64,000 nt of DNA from Beroe forskalii (lineage: Eukaryota; Ctenophora; Nuda; Beroida; Beroidae). The stretch is taken from contig WFMF01000007.1 of NCBI GenBank assembly GCA_011033025.1, forward strand, positions 310,001-374,000. The letters are read 5' to 3'. Both the position numbers and the translations under genes were made by a program. Shown here one piece after another: positions 13,201-24,780 of this stretch. The notes under the pieces are model-generated. The model did no database searches. It was not told the DNA's origin and saw nothing but the letters and a program-made list of their open reading frames with translations. How positions within the stretch are numbered: the stretch's first letter is position 1; each line of letters opens with the position of its first letter.

Positions 13201-16200
13201 ATGGTGGCAAGTATATGAGACAGACCTCATATACTCAGGACCCTTCAAATACCCCCATGTTTTGGCTCCATCATACTGCGCTAGGGCTATGATTGGAAGC
13301 ATACCCATGTCTAGGAAGCTACAGGCTCTTGCAATATAAGCATCTCAATATTGAGTTTATTGTCCGTGTATCCAAAACAGATACATGAACGTCTTACAGT
13401 TTACTTGCCAGCATCATTATGAACATGATTGCAATGCGGTTTTGTTCCGGTCGGTGATCGGTTGTACTGATAGATAAGTAGGTTAGGAACTAGCCATTTC
13501 AGCCGCTTTGACAACACATATATTTCGATACATTTTGAAGGGTTCAGCAGGGATCGCAGTTGGGATCAGTGTAGTCCACGTACTCCAGCCCCTCGTTCAT
13601 AGTACTCCAGTCGAGTAGGGAGTTGCTGTTGGAGGGTGTGCAACCCGGAACCGGTGGCTTATCCGGGAATTGAGCCAGGAATTCTCCCAGTGCTATCTTG
13701 AAGGCCTCGAGTTCGTTGGCCATATTAACGGCTTTAGGGAGCAGATTCCAAAGACGGGCTGACTTCACCCCAAATGAGTTGTCGTATGCCGTGGAGACAG
13801 ATCTTTGGGCCTTGTAGTTGAATGCAGGGACTTTAGCACGCATTCCAAGCCTCTCGTTGCTGTAGAATTCTAGGCTTGTGCTGTTTGGAGCTTTGTGCTG
13901 TTTGGAGCTTTGTTTTGGTATTTTCCAGGTGTGAATTATGATATACCGCTCTCGCCTACGTTGAAGTGACATCAACCTCAGCCTCTCGATACGATCCCAA
14001 TAATTCAGGTCTTAACACCCAGCTATGCGTCTTGTGAAGTACCTTTGAACGGACTCAATGATTTGAATGTTCTTGATGAGATGGGGATCCCAAACTGGAC
14101 AGCAGTACTCTAGCCTGCTCCTAATCAGCGACTTGTAGAGAGTCAGCATAGTTATTTGGGAGCGATCTCTGAAGGTGCCCAATGGCCAATACCCATGAGG
14201 CAATTTTACAGGAGTCAGCAGCAACATTATTTACTTGCAGTGTCCAGCTGCAGTCATCTGTGATATAGATGCCGAGTCTTTAACAGACGAAACCGGCTGA
14301 AGAAGACAAGTGATGTTTGTTAAAATAATGATCCAAATATGTGCCAAGCAATGTAATGACCTCTGTCTTCAGTTTATTATCTGTAACGCCTATATTTTAT
14401 AAACCCTGACATCGATAAAAAGGCAAAATTAAAACCTACAACAGGCAAATGGACAGGCCCAAGCTGTAGGCATATTCATTAAAGTACGATATTGGCTAAG
14501 TTATTGGCTTTATATTTTTATAAATACTATTTTCATATACTCATATATCAGTGCTTTGAAAGCATTCCATATGTTGTACATGATAATAGTGCGTTCGGAA
14601 AAGATTGTCACTTGCAATTTTCTGGAGAAACGGCTGCCGGGAGTGACTTTTAGATGTGATATTCGTTTTTTTCAGACATTTTTGGATTAAGATGATCGGG
14701 TTTTACCGATAACTAAGTTTTCTTAGCCATTCTACGGCGGATTCAAATTTATAATTTTTTGTTCCGCTGTACGAAACTGACCACAAATTTCGTTGTCAAA
14801 GAAAACACGCTATCAACGGACCCAGGAAGTGCGAGATAATCAAATGAGGCTGTTGCAGCACAAAGATGCTTACTTTGCCAAATGAACTGTTTTTCGTCTA
14901 GTTGAAATAATCTTAGGGGTGCTTTGACTCAAAAAAGATATGCCCAGGTAGAGCAATTGCAACTTTGCTCTGACAATTGCCCAGAAATATAACATTTAAA
15001 TAACTGATACGTTCGGTTATCGTGTTATTATTAGTTCAGACCCTTCCGTACACGGACAACCATTTTTAAGATTTTGAGTTATTGTCTTAACGTCAGAAAC
15101 GTGTGTGCAAGATGTGTACTGCATTATCGGTTACTGAACTGTTAAATTTGCCACGTGTAGCTCTTATCTTTATCAATCATAGAGGGTAAAATTGTACAGA
15201 AATTTGCCCCGAATGTCAACCAATCACCCTATTCTTTAGTTTTGGACCTGAACGCCCTGAAAATGTCCTGAATAGTGAAATCGGACCATAAAAACATGGC
15301 CTAGAAGATGTAGAATTCGCCATACAGCGGGGCACCTGAAAAGAATCAAAAAAATAGCTAGATGACCCACTCAGAAATCTTCGTTAACACTGAAAATTTG
15401 CAATTCAGTCTGGTAGAGACCCTTGTACTCGAATATGTCGAAATTTTGGTCATATTTGTCATTTTATGCCTGTAGTGACAATCATTTCCGAATACAATGT
15501 CATATTTTAGCTACCATGTAAATAGAATGTTAGTTTAAATTGGGTTATTGCATCAGAATTCATAATAATTTTGGGTTATCTAATAATGATTTAATATCAC
15601 CTATCTCGCCCTACTGTAGGTCCCTAGTCTAGTTCAATGAAACTCTATACATCCTAGAAGTTAAAGACCCGATAATTCTAAGGACATCTATAAAATAAGA
15701 AAATAACCGAAGGTCAATGCTGATCATGAATTCATTCCATTCAAGTGATGGGCACACAACAACAGATATGTCAAGGTGAAGTGAGTCAGGGTGAAGTGAT
15801 GTCAGGGTGAAGTGATGTCAAGGTTCAAAGTGATGTCAGGATGAAGTGATATTAGGGTAAATTGATGTCAGGGTAAATTGATGTCAGGAAGAAGTAATGT
15901 TAGAGTAAATTGATGTAAGGGTGAAGTGATGTCAGGTAAAAGACAAGGTAGAGAGATTTCAAGTTGATTATCCGCACTTGTTACCAATTAGCTAATTACG
16001 GACTAATACTGAGCGAGATTATAATTGGCTGATGCAGCTGCTCTTTTATTAGCCACGTGTGATGATGCTCCTAATTTAAAGTATAAGAAATTTGTGATTC
16101 TCTGTCGATCATCCTCTCCTACGGGCCCTATTTCGCACTTTCAAGAATTAACTGCACAAATTCAGATACAACTTCAAAGCTTTCACGGAGCATTCAACGC

Positions 16201-18239
16201 ACGAGACATTAAACAATGATTTTCTTCTCCCAAAGAACCCCAGTCCCCTTGCCAGGGGTTGCCATCTTGATGTGCCTGGTTCTCTGCACTTTAACGTCGC
16301 TTCTACTCAACTCCGTCGTGTTCTTGTTTAGCATCAAGAAAACCTCCGTGGCAAGCTTTATGTTTTGTGTACTGTCAGTGGTGGATTTCGTGAGTTCTGG
16401 TTTCGTAACAGTAATGATCTTCTGCTACGCAGCATACCTTGATCCTGACAGCAAGCCGCAGGGTCTGCAGTGTGCTAGTGATATGGATTATCCACTCAAC
16501 TGCTGGATCAACCCGGCAAGAACAGGACATAAACTTTCTACCTTGACGTGGTGGACTCTCACTATATATCAGATAACGACAGCAGGGGTCATGACAGTTG
16601 TGAGATACATTCAGATTAGATGCCCTTTCCGTAGGATAGCGAGGAAGAAAGTGGCAATAAGTTTTGTAGTCGTGTTTGGCATCGTCTTGGTGCAGTACAT
16701 GGTGATTTTCTTTACATTAGACATCGTATTCATTGCTTCGATGTACATTGCTATGGTACCCAAGGAAAGGGACTTTCTATCATTGGCTTTGGTAGTAACG
16801 TGCAACATACTACCTTTTTTGGTCCAAATTGTGGCCATTATCACATCAATACTTACCATAGCATATCTCCGACAACCAAACGAAACTCATGACAACAGAA
16901 CCAAAAGAAAACATCTTTGCTCCAAAAAGATTCTGCTCACAAACGCGACCACTCTGATAACTTTGATAGGTCATTTGGTCTTGCTGACCACAGTAATGAT
17001 GGGAACGCAAAGCGAAAGCAAAGATGCCGGTTGTCACATAAAATCAAATAGCTTTGGTTGGGCTATTTTCGCAGTAAATGTTATTTTACCAGTCAGTTTG
17101 GCTGCTTGTAATCCAATTATATTTGTCAGTTTGTCACCTAAATGTAAAAACCACATTATGGGGATCCTTGGATTCAAAAAGACAGCTATTAAAGTGATTG
17201 TGTCTCCAGCAGAAAAGTCTTTTGACGACATGGGGTCTTCATCAGCAATTGAGAATGGAACTAAGATACAGGTTATAGTGTCTCCATGTCAGCAAAGAAG
17301 TATTCAGGGACGAAATTAATCACGACACATCAATTCAATTAATGAAGGTCAAGTCAACAAAAAGTGTCAGAACAATATACTTTAACCAATAGGACAATTG
17401 TATCATATGGCACAAAAAAACCTTAAAAGTTGCATCATTTTCTAATTATAATATCCTGATTAGAATAATAGAATAATGGATAAATTAATTGTAAATGAAC
17501 ATTGAAGGTATGGGTATATGACCACTGTATGGTGTATATGTATACAATTACCTGAATTCACATTAGGACAACTATTTTTGATTTTTCATTGTATAATTAT
17601 ACTTTTGCCCATTATCGTTTATTTGCCACGTTTTGATGTAGCAAACAAAAAAGCTGCCATCACCAACTCTAGAATGTTAATTGTCATGACTGTTGAAAGT
17701 AAAAACTTACGATGTAGTAGAGAAATTCTCAACAGAGAAGCCAACAGTAGGAACTATATCATGTGATTGTTCCTGAAATTCATAAGTTGTTACTCATTGA
17801 TAATAAAGCATTATAGATCATAATTTTTCGTTATTCTTATCAATGAGATTTAATTTTGCTAATGATGTAACAGAAATTATACAGATAACAAGCAGAAGCT
17901 AGTAGCTACTGTTCTTTTCCTCAATATGGAACTAAAATTATGATGAAGGGCAGAAGAACATAACCAGATTCTTCCCACATTCATGGGGCTCATTCGAGAA
18001 GTTGAAATGAAGTCTGCAGGAGTCTACTAAAAGTGCAAAAGAGGTGGTTCATCGCATTGGATAACACCTAATGTTAGTCTGCAACTCATTTATCATACCA
18101 TTACAGTAGGTATAATAACTTCATTCTATAATTAACAAACCTTATCTGATTTTAGTTTGTTGATAATGGTTGATTTTCCACTATTGTCTAGCCCCACACA
18201 GATTATATTAGCTTTCTTCTTTGATATTCCTCCACCCAT
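7229..18239 (-). CDS. ARL6: ARL6 (BBS3) small GTPase, multi-exon
   Basis: Exons in minus-strand order: 18,239-18,141; one not found; 8,430-8,362; 8,117-8,023; 7,895-7,819; 7,696-7,644; 7,494-7,439; 7,260-7,229. Exon 1 starts at MGGG and gives the P-loop GLDNSGKS. Later exons give switch [25 protein letters not shown], the base-binding [26 protein letters not shown] and a QIRQSKSKR tail, colinear with animal ARL6. All seen junctions agree in phase. In known systems ARL6 is a membrane-recruited ARF-like GTPase that loads the BBSome for ciliary traffic. The N-terminus is about eight residues shorter than in vertebrate ARL6. The switch I exon (about 55-80 nt, phase 0 to 2) was not located in the 9.7-kb first intron. 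The acceptor of the 8,117-8,023 exon reads AA instead of AG. The first intron hosts an opposite-strand GPCR gene. Confidence 0.87.
8431..9300. other. ARL6 intron sequence, nothing recognised
   Basis: AT-rich intronic sequence with a small GAAATTGAATC-type run. The missing ARL6 switch I exon should lie between here and 18,140 but could not be identified. Confidence 0.4.
9300..13130. repeat. Inverted and tandem ~322-bp repeat cluster in ARL6 intron
   Basis: Three forward tandem units start near 12,130, 12,455 and 12,775; the phrase GAAATGGAAACATCC recurs at 12,167, 12,491 and 12,812, a period of about 322 bp. Each unit contains ACGGAAAACAGCGTATTTCGG, ATCAATTTTGAGCAA and a TTTTTGGGCCTTTTTCGGCC block. 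Diverged copies in the reverse orientation lie at about 9,520-9,680 and 10,400-10,650, so the whole looks like an arm-and-array foldback structure with a unique centre (10,650-12,100). No transposase frame was seen. Confidence 0.75.
13110..13530. other. ARL6 intron sequence, nothing recognised
   Basis: Unique-looking intronic sequence between the tandem repeat cluster and a LINE fragment. No coding or RNA signal was seen. Confidence 0.35.
13535..14290 (-). pseudogene. 3' fragment of a CR1/L2-like LINE (RT C-terminus)
   Basis: Two minus-strand frames (14,227-14,012 and 13,975-13,544) encode the end of a reverse-transcriptase ORF. Recognisable pieces are [20 protein letters not shown], an [13 protein letters not shown] block, and the tail [11 protein letters not shown] with [10 protein letters not shown]. 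They match piece for piece the end of the decayed LINE at 20,195-22,720 (WKSLIRCKLEYCSPLW, LWNLLPKDVN, LDWSSQSGG), so both belong to one family. The frame is broken between the two pieces and everything 5' is missing, as expected from 5'-truncated insertion followed by decay. It lies inside the ARL6 first intron, in the same orientation as ARL6. Confidence 0.82.
14291..15770. other. ARL6 intron sequence, nothing recognised
   Basis: AT-rich intronic DNA with no long frame, no tandem repeat and no recognisable motif. Confidence 0.35.
15775..15945. repeat. GTGAAGTGATGTCAGG minisatellite
   Basis: About nine units of 16-19 bp with the core GTGAAGTGATGTCAGG, some changed to GTAAATTGATGTCAGG. It lies about 270 bp upstream of the nested GPCR start. 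Confidence 0.8.
16216..17319 (+). CDS. Intronless class A-like seven-transmembrane receptor
   Basis: A single 367-residue open frame with seven hydrophobic segments, at about residues 14-40, 47-75, 106-129, 146-178, 187-218, 240-262 and 279-305. Class A hallmarks are present in altered form: N32 in helix 1, D57 in helix 2, R130 within VVRY at the end of helix 3 (the DRY position), and N299-P300 in NPIIF at helix 7 (the NPxxY position, with Y replaced by F). The tail is short and polar. A second in-window methionine upstream (16,025) belongs to another frame; this ATG directly precedes the hydrophobic N-terminal part. The gene is nested in the long first intron of ARL6 on the opposite strand. 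I do not recognise a ligand class, so the family assignment rests on topology and these conserved positions. Confidence 0.85.
   Translation: MIFFSQRTPVPLPGVAILMCLVLCTLTSLLLNSVVFLFSIKKTSVASFMFCVLSVVDFVSSGFVTVMIFCYAAYLDPDSKPQGLQCASDMDYPLNCWINPARTGHKLSTLTWWTLTIYQITTAGVMTVVRYIQIRCPFRRIARKKVAISFVVVFGIVLVQYMVIFFTLDIVFIASMYIAMVPKERDFLSLALVVTCNILPFLVQIVAIITSILTIAYLRQPNETHDNRTKRKHLCSKKILLTNATTLITLIGHLVLLTTVMMGTQSESKDAGCHIKSNSFGWAIFAVNVILPVSLAACNPIIFVSLSPKCKNHIMGILGFKKTAIKVIVSPAEKSFDDMGSSSAIENGTKIQVIVSPCQQRSIQGRN
17320..18140. other. GPCR 3' flank and ARL6 intron 1, nothing recognised
   Basis: AT-rich sequence after the GPCR stop codon. It probably holds that gene's 3' UTR (AATAAAGCATTA near 17,801 is a possible polyadenylation signal). 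No other feature was recognised. Confidence 0.35.
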
Positions 18240-18453
18240 CCTGACAGCATTTATCTTTTAGAATTATCTGATAGTGTAAAGACAGAATATAAGGACTTGC
18301 TACATGAGATGCATTTCTTGTGGTTATGTTAGAACTGCTAGTAATTTGAATTGTGCAGCATGTTATTATGTAGCACACTGTAGTTCTCAGGCAGGGTTTA
18401 ATCAAGATGGAGCTAGGTAAGATTGGCTTGATTGCTGTTCTTGCATAGTCATA

Positions 18454-18778
18454 AGGGGCCATCCATAAAGGACGTCCGCAAAATTTCGGTCATTTCAGAC
18501 CCCTCCCTCCCCCCTTGTCTGCAAACGTCCGCAATCCAGAAACCCCTCCCTCCCCCCAGGACGTCCGCATTTTTCTTCAAAATCTTTTGGGTTATCATTT
18601 TGGCCCCGAAATTTCATGATTTTCTAGTGAAATAGCCGTCAAATCGCCCAAAATTTCCTTGAATTGCGGACGTCCGCATTTGGCCAAACACCCCCCTCCC
18701 CCCTACGTCCGCAAACGTCCGCATTGGCCAGACTCCCCCCTCCCCCCTCATTGCGGACGTCCTTTATGGATGGCCCCT
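18454..18778. mobile_element. 325-bp MITE with perfect 28-bp terminal inverted repeats
   Basis: The ends AGGGGCCATCCATAAAGGAC and its reverse complement, continuing perfectly for about 28 bp each side, bound a C/T-rich interior with repeated ACGTCCGCA and CCCTCCCCCC words. There is no coding capacity. A target-site duplication could not be defined from the flanks (CATA on the left, AAAA on the right). It lies just upstream of ARL6 exon 1. Confidence 0.82.
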
Positions 18779-18878
18779 AAAATAGATGAGTACAAAAAAC
18801 TATAAGAATGAAAGTGTCACACCTATTCATAGGAACTAGCCTTGAAAAATTCCATTGGCTATTTTATCCAATTCAAAA

Positions 18879-18935
18879 ATATATACTGTAATTGTGCTGC
18901 AAAAAATAATTTCAATTCAATTCAATTCAATAATT
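18879..18935. repeat. Probable LINE 3' tail with CAATT microsatellite
   Basis: ATACTGTAATTGTGCTGCAA is followed by (TTCAA)n. The same phrase occurs near 595-640. A conserved phrase ending in a short tandem repeat is typical of a non-LTR retrotransposon 3' end. Confidence 0.5.
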
Positions 18936-19379
18936 ACCATTGTGTGAAAAATAGAATAAACTTATAAACTTCAAGTCAAAAACTAAATGTTTAAATAAGT
19001 GTAACATTACTACCCTTTAAACTTACAACACAACACATTAAATTAACTAACTGAGGTTCGTAGGTTACACTATATGGAGTTCCTGAAGAAGAGATCTTTA
19101 TGATCTTAAAACTGTCAGTAGAATAGTGGTTTATAGTGTGTAGGTTAGATTGCATTATTGAAAATTGCATTGTTTGTTTTACTGCATTAATGATCAATCA
19201 CATCAAACATTACTTATACCCTGTAGTGCAAAATTATCAAGTTAAGGTTAACAATTTGCAGGTTAAAGTAACAGAGGTGTCCCAAAATCTGAGATCAGTG
19301 TCTGAATTTTCACAAAATAAACTGTCATTTGTATGAGCGTGATCATGATACCGATTTAACAATATGTTTAATGAAATTG

Positions 19380-20035
19380 GGCAATCTCTCGTAACGCAAC
19401 GGTCCACATTTGGACGTCACTTTGTCAGAGGAAATAGACGGGCAACGTCCGTCGACTTCGACGGGCGATGTCCGAAGGCGCAAAGTGACGTCCAAATGTG
19501 GAACGTTGCGCCGCGCGCGCGAGGGTAGGGTAACATCCTACGACCGTCGACTTGTCCCCTGTGTGCGTCCCTCAACCTAACCAGGGGTGCCGCGCCGCGC
19601 ACGTGCACTCTATGCGCAAAACCAAAGCCCTGGTTAAAGCAGTTAGGGCAATAAATGGTTCAAGCTCGCGCTCGTAGGATGTTACCCTACCCTCGCGCGC
19701 GGCGCTACGTTCCACATTTGGACGTCACTTGCTAAACACGTATATCCCTGTGTAACTCGCGCGGCGTGCTTCCCCAGCACAGTGTGTCCCGTAGGGAAAC
19801 GCGCGGCGTGTACACACACCTATGCGGGCTTAGGAAGGACGTCACTTCCCCTAACCAGGGGCTTGCCGCGCCGCGCACTCCGTGCGCGAAACCAGGGCGC
19901 TGGTTAGGGCAAGGACGTCACTTTGCGCCTTCGCATGTCAGAGGAAATAGACGGGCAACGTCCGTCGAGTTCGAGCTCGCAAGTCGCGTGGCACACTTCC
20001 CTCGAAGCAAATGGCCGAAAGAAATATTGTTTTAA
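19380..20035. repeat. CpG-rich repeat with internal inverted copies
   Basis: A sharp GC- and CpG-rich island in AT-rich DNA. GTCCACATTTGGACGTCACTT occurs in both orientations (about 19,400, 19,480 and 19,705), as do GGTAGGGTAACATCCTACG (19,523) and its reverse complement (19,675), and CCTAACCAGGGG. Segments match 55,080-55,380 in the opposite orientation, so this is a dispersed repeat and not a promoter island. A related phrase, GGATATACGTGTTTAGCAAG, recurs at 22,803. Confidence 0.72.
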
Positions 20036-20194
20036 AGATTCTTGGTTAATTTGCCATTGCATCGGACGGCCGCCCTTCTCTTCTTTACTATAATACTATA
20101 CTCCTTTTCTACTTAAACTACTTTCATCTCTGATCTCACAACTCTCATTTCTCGACCCCTACTCATTCAAATCTCTCAACTGCCTTGAGGGCGA

Positions 20195-22720
20195 CTTCGA
20201 CACGATGAATGAAGACTTGCAGGGCATCGACTGGAACGGACTACAGAAGTCATGTTTACTGGAGGGTGATGACGATGGTGCAATGTTCATGGAACTCATA
20301 AGGCTAACCATCCTCCAAATTGCCTTACAAAAAGTCGCAAACCCAAAACAGTATCAGAAGAAGCAGGTCCTTCTTTGCAAAACCAGCACCTGAGAAATAC
20401 AAACCCAAGCCTAGGAACAGGAAGCAGGTCCTCAAACGGAGGATGAGAAAACAGAAATGCAGACTCAGGGCCACAGGCCAGTGACCCCAACTCTCCTCTA
20501 ATACAGCAAACCAGGGACAGTATCAGCCTTCTTTGCATCGATATCAGAGATGCAATCGACACTGAGTTCACTAGGAAGGAAGTAAAGGCTGTAACTGCAG
20601 TGAAGAAAAATCCAAAGTTTTTCTTCAGTTATGCTAAGAAGTTCTCGAAGCTGAAGAGCAATATTGGGCCGCTGATGATAACAACGAACTCCAGACAGAC
20701 CCAAAGACAATGGACATCCTTCAGAAGCAATATGTTTCGGTGTTTAGTGACCCATCAAACCCCGACCTACGCGACACAACAGAGAACCTTACTCCCCCAA
20801 CGTGTAGTATCACCGACATGGATTTTACACTGGACGACATTGTAGAAGCCATTGACGAGATTGATGCCTACTCCTCCACATCCCACGAATGTATCCCTGC
20901 ATGTATACTCAAGGCATGTAAGCAATATCTCTGCATCCCCATTCACATGCTTTGGGATCATTCCTTTGCCAACGGGAAAATACCCAGCATGCTCAAAGAG
21001 CAATTTATAACTCCTATCCACAAAAAAGATAGTAAAGCTGACCCACAAAACTATCGCCCAGTTTCCCTTACATCACACATCATAAAGGTGTTTGAACGGG
21101 TTATAAGGAACAGGCTGGTTGACTACCTAGAAGGTAACTCCCTGATATCCAAGAAACAACATGGATTCCAAAAGTAGCTGCCTCACCCAGCTTCTAGCTC
21201 ACTACGACAACATAGTCCGGAACATGACCATGGGTATAGAAACAGACGTGATTTACCTGGATTTCTCCAAAGCGTTTGACAAGGTCGATCATAGGTTACT
21301 TCTGAAGAAGCTCCGGTTCTATGGCATAGGAGGTCGCCTCTACCAATGGATCAAGGACTTTCTTTCAGGTGTCAGGATATACTTTAGTTATTCTTATATA
21401 ATGATTTGATAAGTTTACCCTTACTTTGAGTTTGTATATTATTATATGATTGATGACTATTGACTCACCACTCCCTTAGGAAGTACTGTTATTTATATGA
21501 GATAGTTCCAGATATCTGTTTGAGTATCAAAGATAACCATTCTCATTTATCCACTATTCATTGTGTGTTATTGCTCCCAATAGTGACTGACACAAGCAGG
21601 AGGCAGATTGTAACTGTTGATGGACAACACTCTGCAGCTGAAGATGTTACCAGTGGAGTACCACAGGGGACTGTGCTGGGCCCCTTGCTTTTCCTCCTTG
21701 ACGTGAATGACCTTGAAGAAGTCGTGGACTTTGCATCCTCTGCAAGTTTTGCTGACGATACTCGACTCACAGCACCGATCACCCAGGAGATTGAGATGAC
21801 CCTCCTACAAAGCGACCTCAACAAGGTTGTGGACTGGTCGATACAAAACAATATGGTCTTGCACGAGGGTAAGTTTGAGTACCTGTGTTACAGAGCAGGG
21901 AGACCCAATTGGCTGAACGAACTACCATTTAGCACATTCAACTACAACACTCCAGCTGGTTTTAGCCTTGATTCCAAGGATGTTGTGAAGGACTTGGGAG
22001 TTTTACTGTCTTCCAACTATCATTGGTCCACCCACATAAACTCGATGGTTGCTGGAGCTAGAAAACTGGCAGGATGGGCTCTGGAGTATTTAGAGACCGA
22101 AGTACACCGGTGATGCTAACACTGTGGAAATCTCTCATTCGATGCAAGCTGGAATACTGCAGCCCCTTGTGGCACCCCTCACAAGCTGGGGGACACCAAA
22201 GCTATAGAGGATGTACAACGCTTCTTCACAAGGCACATCTGTGGCCTAAAGGACATGAGTTACTGGGCACGGTTACAAGTCCTTGGATTACAATCACTTC
22301 AAAGAAGACGTGAGAGATTCATCATACACGTGTGGTAACTCCTTAACAACAAAGTACCCAATGACATCAATATGGAGTTCAGCTACAACGAAAGACTAGG
22401 CTGGAAAGCAAAACTACCTAAGCTACATGGGAGAGCAAAATCATCTGCTAAAACGCTGTATGATGCATCTTTTGCTGTGACGGGAGCAAAGTTATGGAAT
22501 CTACTGCCCAAGGATGTAAACACAGTATCTGACGACTTGGATGCATTCAAAGTACGCCTTGGTAACTTCCTCAAGACTATCCCTGACCATCCTCCTGTAA
22601 CTAGCTACACTGCAACTAACAACAACTCTGTATTGGATTGGTCAAGCCAGTCGGGTGGCCTTCGGAAGAAGTTGACGACCCTGTAGGATCCTACTAAACA
22701 GATCAATAAGGTTCAATAAG
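20195..22720 (+). pseudogene. Decayed CR1/L2-like LINE, 5'-truncated
   Basis: Successive plus-strand frames give the pieces of one reverse transcriptase. At 20,710-21,177: PIHKKDSKADPQNYRPVSLT and RLVDYLEG. At 21,161-21,409: YLDFSKAFDKVDHRLL (first catalytic Asp). At 21,600-22,113: GVPQGTVLGPLLFLLDVNDL and the SFADDT catalytic pair. At 22,074-22,686: the C-terminal LWNLLPKDVN block. Frames change at about 21,170, 22,080 and 22,330. A stretch of about 200 bp without RT homology interrupts the frame at 21,395-21,600. No endonuclease domain is visible. The 3' end is followed by GGTTCAATAAGGTAAGGTAA, a short tandem tail. A shorter member of the same family lies at 13,535-14,290. It is dead as it stands. 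Confidence 0.88.
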
Positions 22721-22855
22721 GTAAGGTAAGGGTGTTTCCAGCTTGTGCTGGAAATGATTTATTGATCTTCCTAAGCCTGCATAACTGTGCATGCAAGCAC
22801 AGGGATATACGTGTTTAGCAAGTAATGATCCAGCCACCTGCTACATGCATGTGTT

Positions 22856-23153
22856 GCTTAGGTGCCTGTAATGTTCGTCAGTCGATCAAATGGAATTGGT
22901 CGATCGATCAACTCAATTTGAACGAACAATGTGTTTTAACTTTTACTGGTTCCTAATGACTTGAATCGTGTTTGAATGGGCAATATTTGCTTGTTTCCAC
23001 TTTCCCTACCATCTCAAAGATTTCTATTCAAAACACATCAGTTGATCATTTGATCAAAGAGAAAGAAATTTTAGAGAAAGAAATTTATGAAGTTGATCGA
23101 TCCACCAATTCCATTTGATTGACTGACAAACCTCACAGGCGCTTTAGAAGCAA
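22856..23153. mobile_element. ~300-bp foldback MITE
   Basis: Inverted repeats of about 55-60 bp at 22,856-22,915 and 23,085-23,153. Both carry GTCAATCAAATGGAATTGG-like and GATCGATCAACT words, and they enclose an AT-rich centre. No frame. It immediately follows the phrase shared with the CpG-rich repeat. Confidence 0.65.
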
Positions 23154-24780
23154 GTGCCCCTCTGATGCTCACCTTACTATGTACTGCTGAGCTTGTGCCT
23201 CATGCTTGGGGCATGCACAGGCCAGAGAATGTCATTTGGATCCAACATCTTCTCACAGTCCTTCAAGATGCAAGAACCCATTGCCATTTCCTTGGGACTC
23301 TTCTGCACTCTTCACAGCTTCATCAGCCTCTTCTGGTACCCAAACAATGTCCCTGCACTGTGTCCTGTGCTTCATCCTGTCCGAGTCTTCACCCTCCACC
23401 CACCCCTTTTTTCCTTTTTACAGCATTTTTCCTACATTTTTGCTCTCCCTCTGGGGCCACCTTCTTGGAAAGCAATCTGGTCCTGTCACTTGCTTCATCC
23501 CTCTCCACTAGCTTACTGGACTGTTCTATGTCTATCATCTTATCACATGCTCAATTGTTATCACCACTTCACTCCCATTAACAATATAAGAAGAAGGGTG
23601 TTGTGATGCAAAAATCAAAAACCATGACAAGACAAGAAGTGGCATCAGTAGTCAGGGAAGTAGACTCCTGAGGCTATGGGTTTGAAGGTAGCAGAAATCT
23701 TAGGGAGGTTCCATAGGGGATTTCACTTGGAGGCACTGTCTGTTGAGAGTGGTAGTTCTGTCCATTGTACTTGACAGGGCAGTCAAGGAAGCTGATCTTG
23801 TAACCTCTTCTCACTACAACCCCTTCCCACTACTACCCAGCTCCTCGCAACCACTCCTCCAGATGCACTATTACGATTTGCAATCATTCTCTTCACTACT
23901 TACCCCTCTCCTCACCACTCTTCATTCTATTACCCTACAATCATTACAACACTTTCAATCTCTGCAATCTGCCTCCAACTTACTACTTGTCCACCCTTTT
24001 TCCTGTCTGCCCACAAATTGTATGTTGTATCATTTTTAGTGTCTTGAATTTTTCTAAAGATAAGGTCCAAAAGATGTGTACTTGTGAAATGATCTGTTTT
24101 AAGGGGATAATGTCCCAAAAAGGAGATAATCATCCAAGAATGAGATAATATTATAGATTGCATTTATAGATGATGGATGGCCCTTTAGGAGACCTCTATT
24201 GTAGGATTGTATTTGATATACTGATAGGTAATTTATTGATGTTTATTATTTATGTTCATGTGATTGAAATAAAACCTGTCCAACACTCATACATTTGAGC
24301 ATTTGGACAGACCCTGGCCCTGTGATGGTGCTATGCTTGCACAAGGAGGTGGGTTACATCCCAAAAGGTCCTCAAGTCTTAAGCTTAACCCTATCAAATA
24401 GACTTGGCTGATTAATCTATCATATGCTGAGATTTATTTAAAAGTTGAAAGTTTCAACTTTATTTATGTTGAAACCACATAAAAACATTTTATCTTGAAT
24501 GTGAGGGTACTTCATTGTCACCCTCTTGCCTTGCATTTCAGCTGACAATGATAATCACATGATTTTCGAAAGCTCCTGATTTTAAACTTTATCCTATCGT
24601 TGAATGTTTTAACTTGCTCCCTAAGTTGTCATTACTGCTTCTTCATCAAGAAAAATATGAGTAATAATCTTCTTTTGTTATCTATTCAATGTTGCAGTTT
24701 TTCATGTACGTTGATTTGATACACAATTTGACTTGTTATTATTATCTTATTGCTAAAATTTTCCACAATGTAGAGCAGCA
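23154..24780. other. Intergenic stretch upstream of WAVE
   Basis: Contains pyrimidine-rich blocks (23,160-23,600 and 23,800-24,000) that open several overlapping frames with low-complexity Leu/Ser/Pro/His composition and no recognisable domain. The last few hundred bases should hold the WAVE promoter and 5' UTR; no TATA box or initiator is clear. Confidence 0.4.

Noticed and set aside
21395..21600. Possible intron inside the decayed LINE
   Set aside because: GT and AG can be found at the edges, but no pair keeps the RT frame (SGRRQ), so a simple insertion is more likely.
23165..23606. Three overlapping frames of 101-138 residues
   Set aside because: All three come from one pyrimidine-rich tract. 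Simultaneous openness in three frames and a Ser/Leu/Pro/His bias indicate low complexity.
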